Source: Reyranella sp.
Lineage (GTDB): Bacteria > Pseudomonadota > Alphaproteobacteria > Reyranellales > Reyranellaceae
Length of the DNA: 64,000 nt
Assembly: GCF_030651995.1 (NCBI RefSeq)
Contig: NZ_JAUSBN010000026.1
Coordinates: 1-64,000 of the forward strand
Direction of reading: 5' to 3'
Below are positions 26,373 to 39,314 of this stretch, piece by piece. A model generated the notes under the pieces. That model had not been told where the DNA came from. It saw only the letters and a list, made by a program, of their open reading frames with translations, and did no database searches. Position 1 is the stretch's first letter. The number at the start of each line of letters is the position of its first letter. A program made the translations under genes and the position numbers.

Positions 26373-27647
26373 ATGCTCGACTGGACGGTGAAACAGCCGG
26401 CCGACGGCATGGTCGTCGCGCCGGACGAGCGGTTGCCGTGGCCGCAAACCGTGGCGCTGGGCATCCAGCATGTGGTGGCGATGTTCGGCGCCACCGTGCT
26501 GGGGCCCCTGCTGATGGGCTTCGATCCCAACGTCGCCATCCTGATGAGCGGTGTCGGCACGCTGATCTTCTTCGTGGCCGTGGGCGGCAGGGTCCCGAGC
26601 TATGTCGGGTCGTCCTTCGCCTTCATCTCCGTGGTCGTGGCGGCCACCGGCTACGCCGGTCAGGGCGCCAACGCCAACATCGCGCTGGCGCTGGGCGGCA
26701 TCGTGATCTGCGGCGCCCTCTATGCGCTGATCGGCCTGGTCGTGATGGCGAGCGGAACCGGCTGGATCGAGCGGCTGATGCCGCCGGTGGTGACCGGCGC
26801 CGTGGTCGCGGTGATCGGCCTCAACCTCGCGGCCGTGCCCATCAAGAACATGGCGACGACCTCCTTTGACGCCTGGATGCAGGCCGTGACCTTCGTGAGC
26901 ATCGCGCTGGTCGCGGTCTTCACACGTGGCATGACGCGGCGCCTGCTGGTGCTGGTCGGCCTCGTCGTCGCCACCCTTCTCTATGCGCTCCTGACCAACG
27001 GGCTCGGCTGGGGCAAGCCGGTGAGCAGCGCGCTGCTCGAGCAAGCCGCCTGGTTCGGGATGCCCGCCTTTACCGCGCCCATCTTCGACACGAGGGCGAT
27101 CGTGTTGATCGCGCCCGTCGCCCTGATCCTGGTCGCCGAGAATCTCGGCCATCTGCGCGCCGTCAGCGCCATGACGGGCCGCAATATGGACCCTTACGTC
27201 GGCCGCGCCTTCCTGGGCGACGGCGTCGCGACCATGGTGGCGGGCGGCGTCGGCGGCACTGGCGTCACCACCTATGCCGAGAATATCGGCGTGATGGCCG
27301 CGACGCGCATCTACTCGACCGCCCTGTTCGTCGTCGCCGGCCTGTTCGCCATCCTGTTGGGCTTCTCGCCCAAGTTCGGCGCGCTGATCCACACCATCCC
27401 GCTGCCGGTGATGGGCGGTGTCAGCATCGTCGTGTTCGGTCTGATCGCCGTGGCCGGCGCCAAGATCTGGGTCGACAACAAGGTCGACTTCACCCAGAGC
27501 CGCAACCTCATGGTGGCCGGCATCACCCTCGTGCTGGGCACCGGCGACTTCACCCTGAAGTTCGGCGAGTTCGCCCTGGGCGGCATTGGAACGGCGACCT
27601 TCGGGGCGATCCTGCTGAACGCCGTGCTGGGCGCCGCGCGACGCTAA
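26373..27647 (+). CDS. NCS2 family uracil/xanthine permease (RutG-like)
   Basis: A 424-residue inner-membrane transporter with the 14-helix layout of nucleobase:cation symporters. The N-terminal A-L-G-I-Q-H-V-V-A-M-F-G-A-T-V-L-G-P motif contains the conserved Q-H; V-A-E-N-L-G-H-L holds the transport Glu on helix 8, and the following G-D-G-V-A-T, G-G-V-G-G-T-G-V-T-T-Y-A-E-N and N-V-like stretch are classical. The pattern is closest to uracil permeases such as RutG or UraA. No rut or pyrimidine genes are nearby, so it may be a general uracil uptake system. A GGGGGAG site precedes the ATG. The stop codon touches a long inverted repeat. Confidence 0.88.
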   Translation: MLDWTVKQPADGMVVAPDERLPWPQTVALGIQHVVAMFGATVLGPLLMGFDPNVAILMSGVGTLIFFVAVGGRVPSYVGSSFAFISVVVAATGYAGQGANANIALALGGIVICGALYALIGLVVMASGTGWIERLMPPVVTGAVVAVIGLNLAAVPIKNMATTSFDAWMQAVTFVSIALVAVFTRGMTRRLLVLVGLVVATLLYALLTNGLGWGKPVSSALLEQAAWFGMPAFTAPIFDTRAIVLIAPVALILVAENLGHLRAVSAMTGRNMDPYVGRAFLGDGVATMVAGGVGGTGVTTYAENIGVMAATRIYSTALFVVAGLFAILLGFSPKFGALIHTIPLPVMGGVSIVVFGLIAVAGAKIWVDNKVDFTQSRNLMVAGITLVLGTGDFTLKFGEFALGGIGTATFGAILLNAVLGAARR

Positions 27648-27791
27648 ACAACAGCCCGTCGTCTCGACCGGAGCCGAGCGCAGCTCGGCGTAGTGGAGAG
27701 ACCTATTTTCGTCCGTTGGATGTCTATTGGTGGAAAAGAGGTCTCTCCGCTACGCGCTGCGCGCTCCGGTCGAGACGACGGGCTTATTGTT
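27648..27791. repeat. Long imperfect inverted repeat, possible mobile palindromic element and bidirectional terminator
   Basis: The left arm (27648-27704) begins AACAACAGCCCGTCGTCTCG and ends GGAGAGACCT; the right arm (27739-27791) is its near-complement, beginning AGGTCTCTCC and ending GGGCTTATTGTT. Long stretches pair perfectly (GTCGTCTCGACCGGAGC with its complement, and the 10-bp inner ends), with a diverged part between and a 34-base loop. It fills the gap between the convergent permease and lipocalin-like genes, directly after the permease stop. It looks like an intergenic palindromic repeat of the REP/MITE kind and could end transcription in both directions. Confidence 0.75.
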
Positions 27792-27807
27792 GGGTCTGCC
27801 TTGTCGT

Positions 27808-28163
27808 CTAAATCCGCCGCCAGACGATCTGCTGGGTGCGAGCGGTGCCGGCGGCAAAATCCGGACCGGACAACGTAAGGCGGTCGCCGTCGAGCTTGAT
27901 GTGCCGGGTCGAGCGAAGACCGACCAGCGCCTGGTTGGTCGAGACTTCGATATTGTGGAAGACCGCGCCGTCCGCAATTTCGTAGCGGCCGGCATAGGCA
28001 AAGCACTCGCTGCCATTGGCGCGCATGATGGTGGCGCTGACATGGCCCTGCGGCGTGTAGAGGATGTAGCCCCGGGCGTCGGCGCCCATCGGGAACTCGG
28101 GCGACCGGCCATCCTCGTAAAGGTACGACCAGCTCTCGAGGCGCCAGGCGCCGAGCAGGACGC

Positions 28164-28167
<4 letters not shown>
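27808..28167 (-). CDS. Lipocalin-like domain protein
   Basis: A 119-residue protein resembling the lipocalin-like family of small beta barrels: L-L-G-A-W-R-L-E-S-W at the N-terminus, then G-Y-I-L-Y-T-P-Q-G-H-V-S-A, A-Y-A-G-R-Y and H-N-I-E-V-S-T-N. No signal peptide is seen, so it is probably cytoplasmic. Its ATG overlaps the stop of the methylcrotonyl-CoA carboxylase alpha gene by four bases, making it the last gene of that operon. The function is unknown; acyl-CoA-related ligand binding is only a guess from context. Confidence 0.75.
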
Positions 28168-30169
<2,002 letters not shown>

Positions 30170-30170
<1 letters not shown>

Positions 30171-30952
30171 CAGACGGCCCACTTCGGTTTGCGCTTGTTC
30201 AGGAAGGCGCTCATGCCCTCGATCGCGTCTTCGGTCGTGCACTGGACGGCGACGTGTTCGCCGATCAGGTCGGCGACCGCGAGATCGTGCGGCATGGAGT
30301 CGATCTCGGTGACCAGCTTCTTGATCAATGTCTGGACGGAGGGCGCGCCGCGGCGCAGTTCCTCGGCGAGGGCCGTGACCGTGGCGTCGAGCGCATCTTC
30401 CTCGACCACCTGGTCAACCAGGCCGATGCGCAGCGCCGTCGCCGAATCGAACATGCCGCCGTGCATCAGCAGCTGCCGCGCCATGCGCGGCCCGACCGCC
30501 TGGATCAGCACCGGGATGGCGATGCCCGCGAGCAGCCCGTTGCGGGCCGAGGTGAGGCCGAAGCGCGCCGAGGAGACGGTGACTGCGAAGTCGCAGGCCA
30601 GCATCAGCCCGACGCCGCCACCCACCGCCGCGCCCTGCACGCGCGCGATCGAAGGCTTGGGGAAGTCGTAGACCGCCTGGATCGCGGCCATCAGGGAATC
30701 GGCGCCGACCTTGCGGGTGATAGCGTCGAGCTCGGGCCAGCTCAGCACCCAGTTGAAGTCGCCGCCGGCGCAGAAGACCGGCCCTCCGCTCGCCACCACG
30801 AGGGTGCGCACGGCCTCGTCGGCGGCGAAGGCTTCCACGGCATCGATGATGGCGCGCGCCGTGTCGCCGTCGAAGGAATTCATCGCCTTGGGCCGGTTGA
30901 GCGTGAGCGTGGCCACGCCGCCCTCGACCTTCGTCAGGATCGTGTCGGTCAT
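30170..30952 (-). CDS. Enoyl-CoA hydratase/isomerase family protein, probably methylglutaconyl-CoA hydratase
   Basis: A 260-residue crotonase-fold protein: L-N-R-P-K-A-M-N-S-F, the oxyanion-hole strand G-P-V-F-C-A-G-G-D-F, and G-A-A-V-G-G-G-V-G-L-M-L-A-C-D. One of the two usual hydratase glutamates is not obvious: the sequence is G-L-T-S-A-R-N-G-L-L where active hydratases have F-x-x-P-E. Even so its position between MCC beta and alpha genes matches LiuC, which hydrates methylglutaconyl-CoA to HMG-CoA in leucine degradation. The ATG at 30952 is 7 bases from the MCC beta stop, so the three are one transcription unit. Confidence 0.8.
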
Positions 30953-30959
30953 GTCCGGA

Positions 30960-32567
<1,608 letters not shown>

Positions 32568-32613
32568 GTCAGGGCGAAACTGCCCGGACCGGGGACCGCG
32601 TGCAAGCCGCCGG

Positions 32614-33696
32614 TTACGGCAGGCGGGAAAGGGCGCGCCAATGCGCTCCCTGCGCGATGAAGGCTTTCTGATTGGCCAGCGCAGCCGCGAAGTCGGCATC
32701 CCGCTCGGCCAGATCCTTGACCACGATCTCGCTGTTCTTGCGAAAGGCGGCCAGAACGTCGGACGACCATTCGCGGATCTCGACGCCCGACGCCTTCAGC
32801 TTCTCCAGCGCCATGCCCTGGACATTGGGCGAGCGGCTGAGCATCCAGGCGATATTCGCCTGGCAGGCGGTCTGGATCTGCGCCCGCAGCGAGGCCGGCA
32901 GGGCCGCCCACTTGTCCTTGCGCATCAGGAAGTCGAGCACGGCCGATGGCTGCTGCCAGCCCGGCAGATAGTAGGGAAGCCCGAGTTTATCGAAGCCCAG
33001 GGCCGCATCCATGGCCGGCGTCGACATCTCGCCGCCATCCAGGTTGCCCTGCTGCAGCTTGTAGAAGAACTCGCCCGGCGGCAGCGGCACGACGACAGCG
33101 CCAAGGCGGGAGATCACCTCCGCCGCCAGCTTGCCGTAGCGCAGCCGCAACCCCTTGAAGTCCGCCACCGAGTTGACCTCGCCGCGGAACCAGCCGCCCC
33201 CCTTGGGACCCTGGATGCCACAGGGGATGCCGGTCACGCCCAGTTTGTCGTAAGCGTCGCGATGGATGCGGGAACCGTCACCCTCCAGCATCCACGAGGC
33301 CATCTCCTCCGGCCCCAGCCCGAAGGGTACCGTGGCGAAGATGTTGAAAACCGGCGTCTTGCTGGCGGCATAGCCAGACCAGGTGAACGCGGCCTCGAGG
33401 TCGCCGGCGATGATGGCGTCCAGCATTTCGGCTGTCGGCGCCACGCGGCCCGGCTCCAGGATCTTGATGGCGACGGCACCGGCCGACATGTGCTTCACGG
33501 ACCGGGTGAAGACGCGCACGCCTTCGCCAGACCCCGGCAGGACCGGACTGAAGGCCGTCTGCATCTGGATGACCCGAGTGGCGGACGGCGCCGCCACGTT
33601 CTTGGGTGCCGCCCTGGTATCCTGGGCAGCAGCCGTTCCGGCCACCGACAGCAGCGCTGCGGCGAGTGCAATCAGCTTCATAAAGTCACGGCGCAC
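32614..33696 (-). CDS. TRAP transporter solute-binding protein DctP-like, orphan
   Basis: A periplasmic dicarboxylate/organic-acid binding protein of the DctP family, 360 residues. The start at GTG 33696 gives [16 protein letters not shown], a twin-arginine-like signal peptide cleaved near G-T-A-A-A-Q; an ATG at 33681 would lose the arginines but keep a signal peptide. Family features are [29 protein letters not shown] and P-P-G-E-F-F-Y. No DctQ or DctM membrane genes are next to it, so it must work with a pump encoded elsewhere or have another role. It lies between the dehydrogenase and MCC beta genes on the same strand. Confidence 0.83.
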   Translation of the reverse strand: MRRDFMKLIALAAALLSVAGTAAAQDTRAAPKNVAAPSATRVIQMQTAFSPVLPGSGEGVRVFTRSVKHMSAGAVAIKILEPGRVAPTAEMLDAIIAGDLEAAFTWSGYAASKTPVFNIFATVPFGLGPEEMASWMLEGDGSRIHRDAYDKLGVTGIPCGIQGPKGGGWFRGEVNSVADFKGLRLRYGKLAAEVISRLGAVVVPLPPGEFFYKLQQGNLDGGEMSTPAMDAALGFDKLGLPYYLPGWQQPSAVLDFLMRKDKWAALPASLRAQIQTACQANIAWMLSRSPNVQGMALEKLKASGVEIREWSSDVLAAFRKNSEIVVKDLAERDADFAAALANQKAFIAQGAHWRALSRLP

Positions 33697-33805
33697 GACC
33701 GACCATCCGTCGCCCGGCTCCCCCAAGCTCCCCGGACCGCTTTTGCGGCCTTCACACTGCATGATGTTCGCACGCGGCGGAACCGGGAACAAGCGAAAGG
33801 CGGGC

Positions 33806-34942
33806 CTACAAGGCTGCCAGCCCACGGCCGATCAGGATACGCTGCACGTCGCTGGTGCCCTCGTAGATCTGGCAGACGCGGACGTCCCGCCAGATCTTCT
33901 CCACCAGATAGTCGGAAACGTACCCGTAACCGCCATGGATCTGAATTGCGGCCGAGCAGACTTCCTCGGCCATTTCGGAGGCATATAGCTTCGCCATTGC
34001 GGCCTCGGTGAGGCATGGGCGACCAGCGTCGCGCAAGGTTGCCGCATGCAGCACCATCTGCCGGGCGACCGTCACCTTGGTCGCCATGTCGGCGAGGCGG
34101 AACAGCACCGCCTGATGGTTCGCGATCTTGGTGCCGAACGCCTCCCGCTCCTGGGCGTAGCTGCGCGCCGCCTCGAAGGCGGCCCGCGCCATGCCCACCG
34201 ACTGGGCGGCAATGCCGATTCGCCCGACCGACAGGTTGGCCAGCGCCACGCGGTAGCCCTCGCCCTCGGCTCCGAGCATGGCGTCGGCGCCGACGGTGCA
34301 GTCCTCGAAGGCGATCTGGCAGGTATCGGACGATTTCTGGCCGAGCTTCTTCTCGACCGAGGCGACCCGGTAACCCGGCGTGTCGGTCGGCACGATGAAG
34401 CAGGAGATTCCGCGTTTGGGCGACGAAGGATCCGTGACCGCGAAGACCAGCGCCATGTCGGCGCTGCGGCCCGAGGTGATGAACTGCTTCACGCCGTTCA
34501 GCACCCAGCCGTTGCCGCGCCGTTCGGCCCGCGTCTTGAGGTTGGAGGCGTCGGAGCCGGCGTGCGGCTCGGTGAGGCAGAAAGCGCCCAGGATCTCGCC
34601 GCGGGCGAGCGGCTTCAGCCACTTCTCCTTCTGCTCGTCCGACCCATAGGCCAGCAGCGCGGCGCAGTCGGGCGAATTGTTGACGCTCATCACCGTCGAC
34701 AGGCCGCCGTCGGCCGCCGCGATCTCCTCCAGCGCCAGAACGTAGGACACCATGTCGGCGCCGGCGCCGCCCCATTCGGGAGGAACCGTCATGCCCATGA
34801 AGCCGAGACGTCCCATCTCGGTCAGCAGCGATCGGGGAATCTCGCCGGCGGCTTCCCAGGCCCGTACATGCGGCAACACCTGCTCCTGCGCGAAGGCGCG
34901 GGCGGTGTCGCGGATGAGCGTCTGTTCCTCGCTGAGCAGCAT
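33806..34942 (-). CDS. Acyl-CoA dehydrogenase (short-chain/branched-chain type)
   Basis: A 378-residue FAD enzyme introducing a double bond in acyl-CoA thioesters. Motifs are F-C-L-T-E-P-H-A-G-S-D, N-G-V-K-Q-F-I-T-S-G, Y-A-Q-E-R-E-A-F-G, I-H-G-G-Y-G-Y and I-Y-E-G-T-S-D-V-Q-R. The catalytic glutamate is Glu361 in the I-Y-E-G-T motif, the position used by short- and medium-chain dehydrogenases. True isovaleryl-CoA dehydrogenases use a different glutamate, in a region that here reads L-S-V-G-R, so despite the leucine context this is not a canonical one. It follows the SDR gene by two bases. Confidence 0.9.
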   Translation of the reverse strand: MLLSEEQTLIRDTARAFAQEQVLPHVRAWEAAGEIPRSLLTEMGRLGFMGMTVPPEWGGAGADMVSYVLALEEIAAADGGLSTVMSVNNSPDCAALLAYGSDEQKEKWLKPLARGEILGAFCLTEPHAGSDASNLKTRAERRGNGWVLNGVKQFITSGRSADMALVFAVTDPSSPKRGISCFIVPTDTPGYRVASVEKKLGQKSSDTCQIAFEDCTVGADAMLGAEGEGYRVALANLSVGRIGIAAQSVGMARAAFEAARSYAQEREAFGTKIANHQAVLFRLADMATKVTVARQMVLHAATLRDAGRPCLTEAAMAKLYASEMAEEVCSAAIQIHGGYGYVSDYLVEKIWRDVRVCQIYEGTSDVQRILIGRGLAAL

Positions 34943-34944
34943 GG

Positions 34945-35616
34945 CTACCAGGGCAGCTCGGTGCCGTCGTAGTTCAGAAAGCGGCCATTGTCGGCGGGCT
35001 TCAGCCCGTCGATCACCTTCACCATCGAAGGCACGCTCTGCGCGATGGTGAGCGTCGCCGCCTTGCCGCCCATGTCGGTCTGCACCCAACCGGGATGCAG
35101 CACGACGCAGATCAGGCCCTTGGCGGCCGTGTCCTTCGACAGGCTCTGCCATTCCATATTGAGCGCCGTCTTGCTGGCGCGATAGGCGTAACGTGCGCCG
35201 TCATTGTGCGTGATGCTGCCCAGGCGGCTGGAGATCGCGATCAGCTTGCGATCCTTCGAGGCCGCCACCTGCTCGACGAAGGCCTCGGCCATCATCAGCG
35301 GCGCGAGCGCATTCACTTCGAACGTGTTGCGCCAGACCTTGGGATCGATGCGGCCGAGGTCTCCCGCCTCGCTGCCCGAGACACCGGCGTTGCAGACCAG
35401 CACGTCGATCGCCTCGCCCTTCAGCTCCGACGCCAGCGCCTTGACGGCCCCGTAGTCGGTGACTTCGAGCTTGTGGAGATGGATGTTGCCCGTCACCTCC
35501 TTCAACGACTCGGGCGAGCGGGCGCAGGCGTGAACCTTCCAGCCCCGGGCGGCGTACTGCTTCACGAATTCGAGGCCGAGGCCGCGCGCGGCGCCGGTGA
35601 TCAGGACGGTGCTCAT
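34945..35616 (-). CDS. Short-chain dehydrogenase/reductase
   Basis: A 223-residue NAD(P)-dependent oxidoreductase of the classical SDR family. The cofactor motif T-G-A-A-R-G-L-G is at residues 7-14, the N-A-G-V-S stabilising motif follows, catalytic Ser in A-I-S-S-R-L-G, and the active-site Y-A-Y-R-A-S-K is present, with H-P-G-W-V-Q-T-D-M-G-G after it. This subgroup includes C-factor-like and short-chain alcohol dehydrogenases; the substrate is unknown. It leads the catabolic operon, two bases upstream of the acyl-CoA dehydrogenase gene. Confidence 0.87.
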   Translation of the reverse strand: MSTVLITGAARGLGLEFVKQYAARGWKVHACARSPESLKEVTGNIHLHKLEVTDYGAVKALASELKGEAIDVLVCNAGVSGSEAGDLGRIDPKVWRNTFEVNALAPLMMAEAFVEQVAASKDRKLIAISSRLGSITHNDGARYAYRASKTALNMEWQSLSKDTAAKGLICVVLHPGWVQTDMGGKAATLTIAQSVPSMVKVIDGLKPADNGRFLNYDGTELPW

Positions 35617-35647
35617 CGGGTACTCCTTCGAGACATGCGGCGGTGCC

Positions 35648-36121
35648 TCAACGACGGGAAGACATCATGCGAGAGCGCTGGCGCTGCCAGTCGCGATCCT
35701 TGATCGACTGGCGCTTGTCGTGGGCCTGCTTGCCGGTGGCCAGCGCGATCTCGATCTTGGCGCGACCGCGCGGATTGAAATAGACCTGCAGCGGCACGAC
35801 CGTGCGGCCCTCGCGCTGGATGGCGCCGATCAGCTTGTTGATCTGGCCGCGATGCAGCAGCAGCTTGCGCGCCCGGCGCGGCTCGTGGTTGTTGCGATTT
35901 CCCGACGCGTAGATCGGGATGTTGGCATTGACCAGCCAGGCCTCGCCGCCCTCTTCCGTCACGTAGGATTCGGCGATCGTGCTGCGCCCGCCGCGCAGCG
36001 ACTTGACCTCGGTGCCGGTCAGCGCAAGCCCGGCCTCGAAGGTCTCCTCGATGAAGTAATTGTGCCGCGCCTTGCGGTTCTGGGCCACAACGGTGCGGTC
36101 CAGTTCCGGTTTATTGGCCAC
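35648..36121 (-). CDS. smpB: SsrA-binding protein SmpB
   Basis: SmpB brings tmRNA to stalled ribosomes for trans-translation. The 157-residue OB-fold protein has [39 protein letters not shown] and the basic C-terminal tail [10 protein letters not shown] that probes the mRNA channel. All are diagnostic. The ssrA (tmRNA) gene is not in this window. The gene lies 31 bases downstream of dapA on the same strand. Confidence 0.97.
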   Translation of the reverse strand: MANKPELDRTVVAQNRKARHNYFIEETFEAGLALTGTEVKSLRGGRSTIAESYVTEEGGEAWLVNANIPIYASGNRNNHEPRRARKLLLHRGQINKLIGAIQREGRTVVPLQVYFNPRGRAKIEIALATGKQAHDKRQSIKDRDWQRQRSRMMSSRR

Positions 36122-36152
36122 AGGACACTCGTGAGTTGGAAGAACCCGGTTT

Positions 36153-37031
36153 CTAGTTGATCAGGCCGGCGTGGACCATCGCCTCGTGCACGGCCTTCCT
36201 GCTGCTCTCGGCGATCGGCACCATCGGCAGGCGCATCTCGGCGCTGCACTGGCCGATCAGCTCGGCGGCGTACTTCACCGGGCCGGGGCTGGTCTCGCAG
36301 AACATCGCCTTGTGCAGGGGCATCAACCGGTCCTGCAGCTCGAACGCCTTGTCGAGGTCGCGCTTCTTCCACGCATCGTGCATGTCGCCGCACAGGCGGG
36401 GCGCCACGTTGGCGGTCACCGAGATGCAGCCGTCGCCGCCCTGCGCCAGGAAGCCGAGCGCGCTGGCATCCTCGCCCGAGAGCTGGACGAAGCCCTTCTT
36501 CGCCTTGAGGCGGGTCAGGGTCGGGCGCGCCATGTCGTAGCTCGCATCCTTGATGCCGACGATGTTCCTGACCTGGGACAGCCGGATCACCGTCTCGACC
36601 TGCATGTCGCCGCCGGTGCGCGGCGGCACGTTGTAGAGCAGGATGGGGATGTCGACGGCTTCGGCCACCGCCTTGAAATGCTGGAACAGGCCTTCCTGGG
36701 TCGGCTTGTTGTAGTAGGGCACGACCAGCATGGCGGCGTCGGCGCCGGCCTTCTTGGCGTGCTGCGTCAGTTCGATCGCCTCGGCGGTCGAATTGGAGCC
36801 GGTACCGGCGATCACCGGCACACCCGAGCCCTTGGCCGCGCTGATGCAGATGTCGATGACCCGCTTGTGCTCTTCCATCGAGAGAGTGGGCGATTCGCCG
36901 GTGGTGCCGCACGGGACCAGCCCGTCGGTGCCTTCCTTGATCTGCCAGGCCACGAACTTCTCGAATCCCTTCTCGTCCACCGATCCGTTCTTGAACGGCG
37001 TAATCAGCGCAACGAGCGATCCGGTGAACAT
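36153..37031 (-). CDS. dapA: 4-hydroxy-tetrahydrodipicolinate synthase
   Basis: DapA condenses pyruvate with aspartate semialdehyde in lysine and diaminopimelate synthesis. The 292-residue barrel has [31 protein letters not shown] (Tyr133) and the Schiff-base lysine in V-G-I-K-D-A-S (Lys161), at the same positions as in the E. coli enzyme. The product feeds the peptidoglycan pathway. It is divergent from the lytic transglycosylase gene, with 111 bases between starts. Confidence 0.96.
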   Translation of the reverse strand: MFTGSLVALITPFKNGSVDEKGFEKFVAWQIKEGTDGLVPCGTTGESPTLSMEEHKRVIDICISAAKGSGVPVIAGTGSNSTAEAIELTQHAKKAGADAAMLVVPYYNKPTQEGLFQHFKAVAEAVDIPILLYNVPPRTGGDMQVETVIRLSQVRNIVGIKDASYDMARPTLTRLKAKKGFVQLSGEDASALGFLAQGGDGCISVTANVAPRLCGDMHDAWKKRDLDKAFELQDRLMPLHKAMFCETSPGPVKYAAELIGQCSAEMRLPMVPIAESSRKAVHEAMVHAGLIN

Positions 37032-37142
37032 GGCTTTCCTCCGATTTTCCCTTAAGGACCCACTCTAGGCTCCGGGGTTTGCCCCTGCAAGGCGAGCAAC
37101 TTGCCATTGTGATGCCGCAAGTCCCTGCCTACGATTCCTGGC

Positions 37143-39236
37143 GTGAAACACAGAAAATCCCCCCTCATCTTGCTGGCCGCCCTGCTGGCGGCGGCCCCTG
37201 CCCTGGCCCAGTCGGCCGCGCCGACCGCCGGCGTGCGGCGCCTGCCCGGCGACGTCGAGAAGCCGAGCCCTCCCCCCTCTTCGACGCCGCCCTCCGCCTC
37301 GTCCATGCAGGGAAGTACACCGTCACCGGCGTCGTCTCCGTCCCCGCAGGCCGTGGCCGCCAGTCCGCTCACTGCCGCCGAGATTGCGGCCTTCACGGCC
37401 GCCCTCAAGGCGATCGACGACAGTCGCTGGGCGGACGCTCGAGCGGCCGTCGCCAACTTCCGCAACACGCTGCTCGACCGCTACGTCGCCTGGAGCATCC
37501 TGCGGGCCGCGCCCAGGACCGAGGCGAGCTTCGCCGCGACCTGGCGCTTCCTGCGCGAGCAGCCCGACTGGCCCGAGCCCGAGGTGCTGCGCCGCCAGGC
37601 CGAGGACCGTATCGGCCCCGAGACGCCGGCCGCCGAAGCCGTCCGCTACTTCACGGCCTTTCCCCCCCTCACCAGCACCGGCCACATGCGCCGGCTCGAG
37701 GCCGCCAGCTCGGCGGCGCCCAACGACGTCGCCCGCTTCGCCCGCGACACCTGGCAGAACGCCACGCTGCGCAATTCCGACGAGAACGACTTCCTCAATC
37801 GCTACGCCCAGCTCCTGACCGGCCCCGACCAGGTCGCCCGCTTCGACCGCATCCTGCGCGAAGGCCGCCATCAGGTGGCGCGCGATCTCGTGCCGAAGCT
37901 GCCGCCCGACTACCAGCCCGTCGCCAATGCCCGCCTCGCCATGGCGACCCGCGCGGCCGACGCGGCCACGCTCCTGCGCGCCCTTCCGCCGGCGCGGCTC
38001 AACGATCCCACGCTGCGCTTCGAGCGCATGCAGTGGATCCGCCGGACCGGCACGCTCGACGAGGCGAAGGCGGCGCTGGCCGGCCCGATTCCCAACCAGA
38101 ACGATGCCTGGTGGAACGAGCGCAATCTGGTGGTGCGGGCGCTGCTGGATGCCGATCGTCCGGCCGACGCCTACGCCGTCGCGACCGGGCACGGACTCAC
38201 CAAGGGCGTTTCCTTTGCCGAGGGGGAGTTCCTCGCCGGGTGGATCGCGCTGCGCCAGTTGAAAAAGCCGGCCGCCGCGCTGAAGCATTTCTCAACACTG
38301 TACGACGGCGTCTCGACCGACATCTCGAAGAGCCGCGGCGCCTATTGGTTGGCCCGCACCTACGAGGCCGCCAAGCAGACCAAGGACGCCAGTGACTGGT
38401 ATGCGCGCGCCGCCGGCTACGGCCAGACCTTCTATGGCCAGCTCGCGGCCAGGAAGCTTCAGGGCGTGAGCCCGAAGTTCCCGGTCGATCCGGTGCCCAC
38501 CGCCGCCGACAAGCAGGCGCTGGCCGGCCGCGAACTCGCGGCGATGGCGCGGTATCTCGGCCAGGTCGAGGAATATGACCGGGCCCGCCCGTTCCTGTTG
38601 CGCCTCGCGCGCTCGGTCACGTCGCCGGGAGAGGTGGCGCTGCTGGCGCAACTCTCCCTCGACCTGAAGCGTCCCGATGTCGGCCTCACGGTGGCGCGCC
38701 GCGGGGCGGAGAATGGCGTGGTGCTGTTCGACGCGGCCTTCCCCATCGTCGATCTCGGCGCCACCGGCTCGATCGAGCGCGCCCTGGCGCTGGCGCTCGC
38801 CAAGCAGGAGAGCTCGTTCAACGCCGGCGCGGTCTCGACCTCCAATGCACTCGGCCTGATGCAGCTCCTGCCGACGACGGCGCGCGACGTGGCGGGGCGG
38901 TTGAAAGTACCCTTCATCGAGAGCAAGCTGACCCGCGATCCCGCCTACAACGTCCAGCTCGGCAGCCAGTATCTCGCCGAGATGCTGCAGCGTTTTGGCG
39001 GCTCCTACGAGCTGGCGTTGGCGGCCTACAATGCCGGACCCAATCGCGTCGCACGATGGATCGAGGCGGGCGGCGACCCGCGCACCGCGAAGATCGACAT
39101 GGTCGACTGGATCGAGATGATGCCTTTCCGCGAGACGCGCAACTACGTCCAGCGCATCATGGAAGCCGTCACCGTCTACCGCAGCCGCCTCGCCGGCCCG
39201 TTCCAGACCGTGCCGCCCGCCGTGGGCCGGTCGTAG
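37143..39236 (+). CDS. Soluble lytic murein transglycosylase (Slt70-like)
   Basis: A 697-residue periplasmic enzyme that cleaves peptidoglycan glycan strands to anhydro-muropeptides. The GTG start gives a signal peptide (P-L-I-L-L-A-A-L-L-A-A-A-P-A-L-A-Q). A Pro/Ser-rich linker runs to about residue 75, then a long alpha-helical superhelical ring domain to about 530, and a C-terminal GH23 catalytic domain with Q-E-S-S-F-N (catalytic Glu556), G-L-M-Q-L-L-P and A-L-A-A-Y-N-A-G-P. It is divergent from dapA, both concerned with wall metabolism. The family is usually about 620 residues; the extra length is the N-terminal linker. Confidence 0.9.
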   Translation: MKHRKSPLILLAALLAAAPALAQSAAPTAGVRRLPGDVEKPSPPPSSTPPSASSMQGSTPSPASSPSPQAVAASPLTAAEIAAFTAALKAIDDSRWADARAAVANFRNTLLDRYVAWSILRAAPRTEASFAATWRFLREQPDWPEPEVLRRQAEDRIGPETPAAEAVRYFTAFPPLTSTGHMRRLEAASSAAPNDVARFARDTWQNATLRNSDENDFLNRYAQLLTGPDQVARFDRILREGRHQVARDLVPKLPPDYQPVANARLAMATRAADAATLLRALPPARLNDPTLRFERMQWIRRTGTLDEAKAALAGPIPNQNDAWWNERNLVVRALLDADRPADAYAVATGHGLTKGVSFAEGEFLAGWIALRQLKKPAAALKHFSTLYDGVSTDISKSRGAYWLARTYEAAKQTKDASDWYARAAGYGQTFYGQLAARKLQGVSPKFPVDPVPTAADKQALAGRELAAMARYLGQVEEYDRARPFLLRLARSVTSPGEVALLAQLSLDLKRPDVGLTVARRGAENGVVLFDAAFPIVDLGATGSIERALALALAKQESSFNAGAVSTSNALGLMQLLPTTARDVAGRLKVPFIESKLTRDPAYNVQLGSQYLAEMLQRFGGSYELALAAYNAGPNRVARWIEAGGDPRTAKIDMVDWIEMMPFRETRNYVQRIMEAVTVYRSRLAGPFQTVPPAVGRS

Positions 39237-39314
39237 CGCGGCACGGCGTTGATCCGCATCAAGGCCGCGCAACCCGTGCGGCCACATCGTGGATGAAATG
39301 CTCCGAGGTATGCC

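Noticed and set aside
24405-27392. A 995-codon open frame on the minus strand under the aminotransferase, DUF2189 and permease genes
   Set aside because: It spans three well-supported plus-strand genes and their ribosome sites, and its translation is histidine/aspartate/arginine-rich noise.
33806-34942. Isovaleryl-CoA dehydrogenase (ivd)
   Set aside because: The context fits but the catalytic glutamate position is that of short/medium-chain dehydrogenases.
35617-36152. tmRNA gene (ssrA) beside smpB
   Set aside because: The flanking gaps are only about 31 bases and carry no tRNA-like ends.
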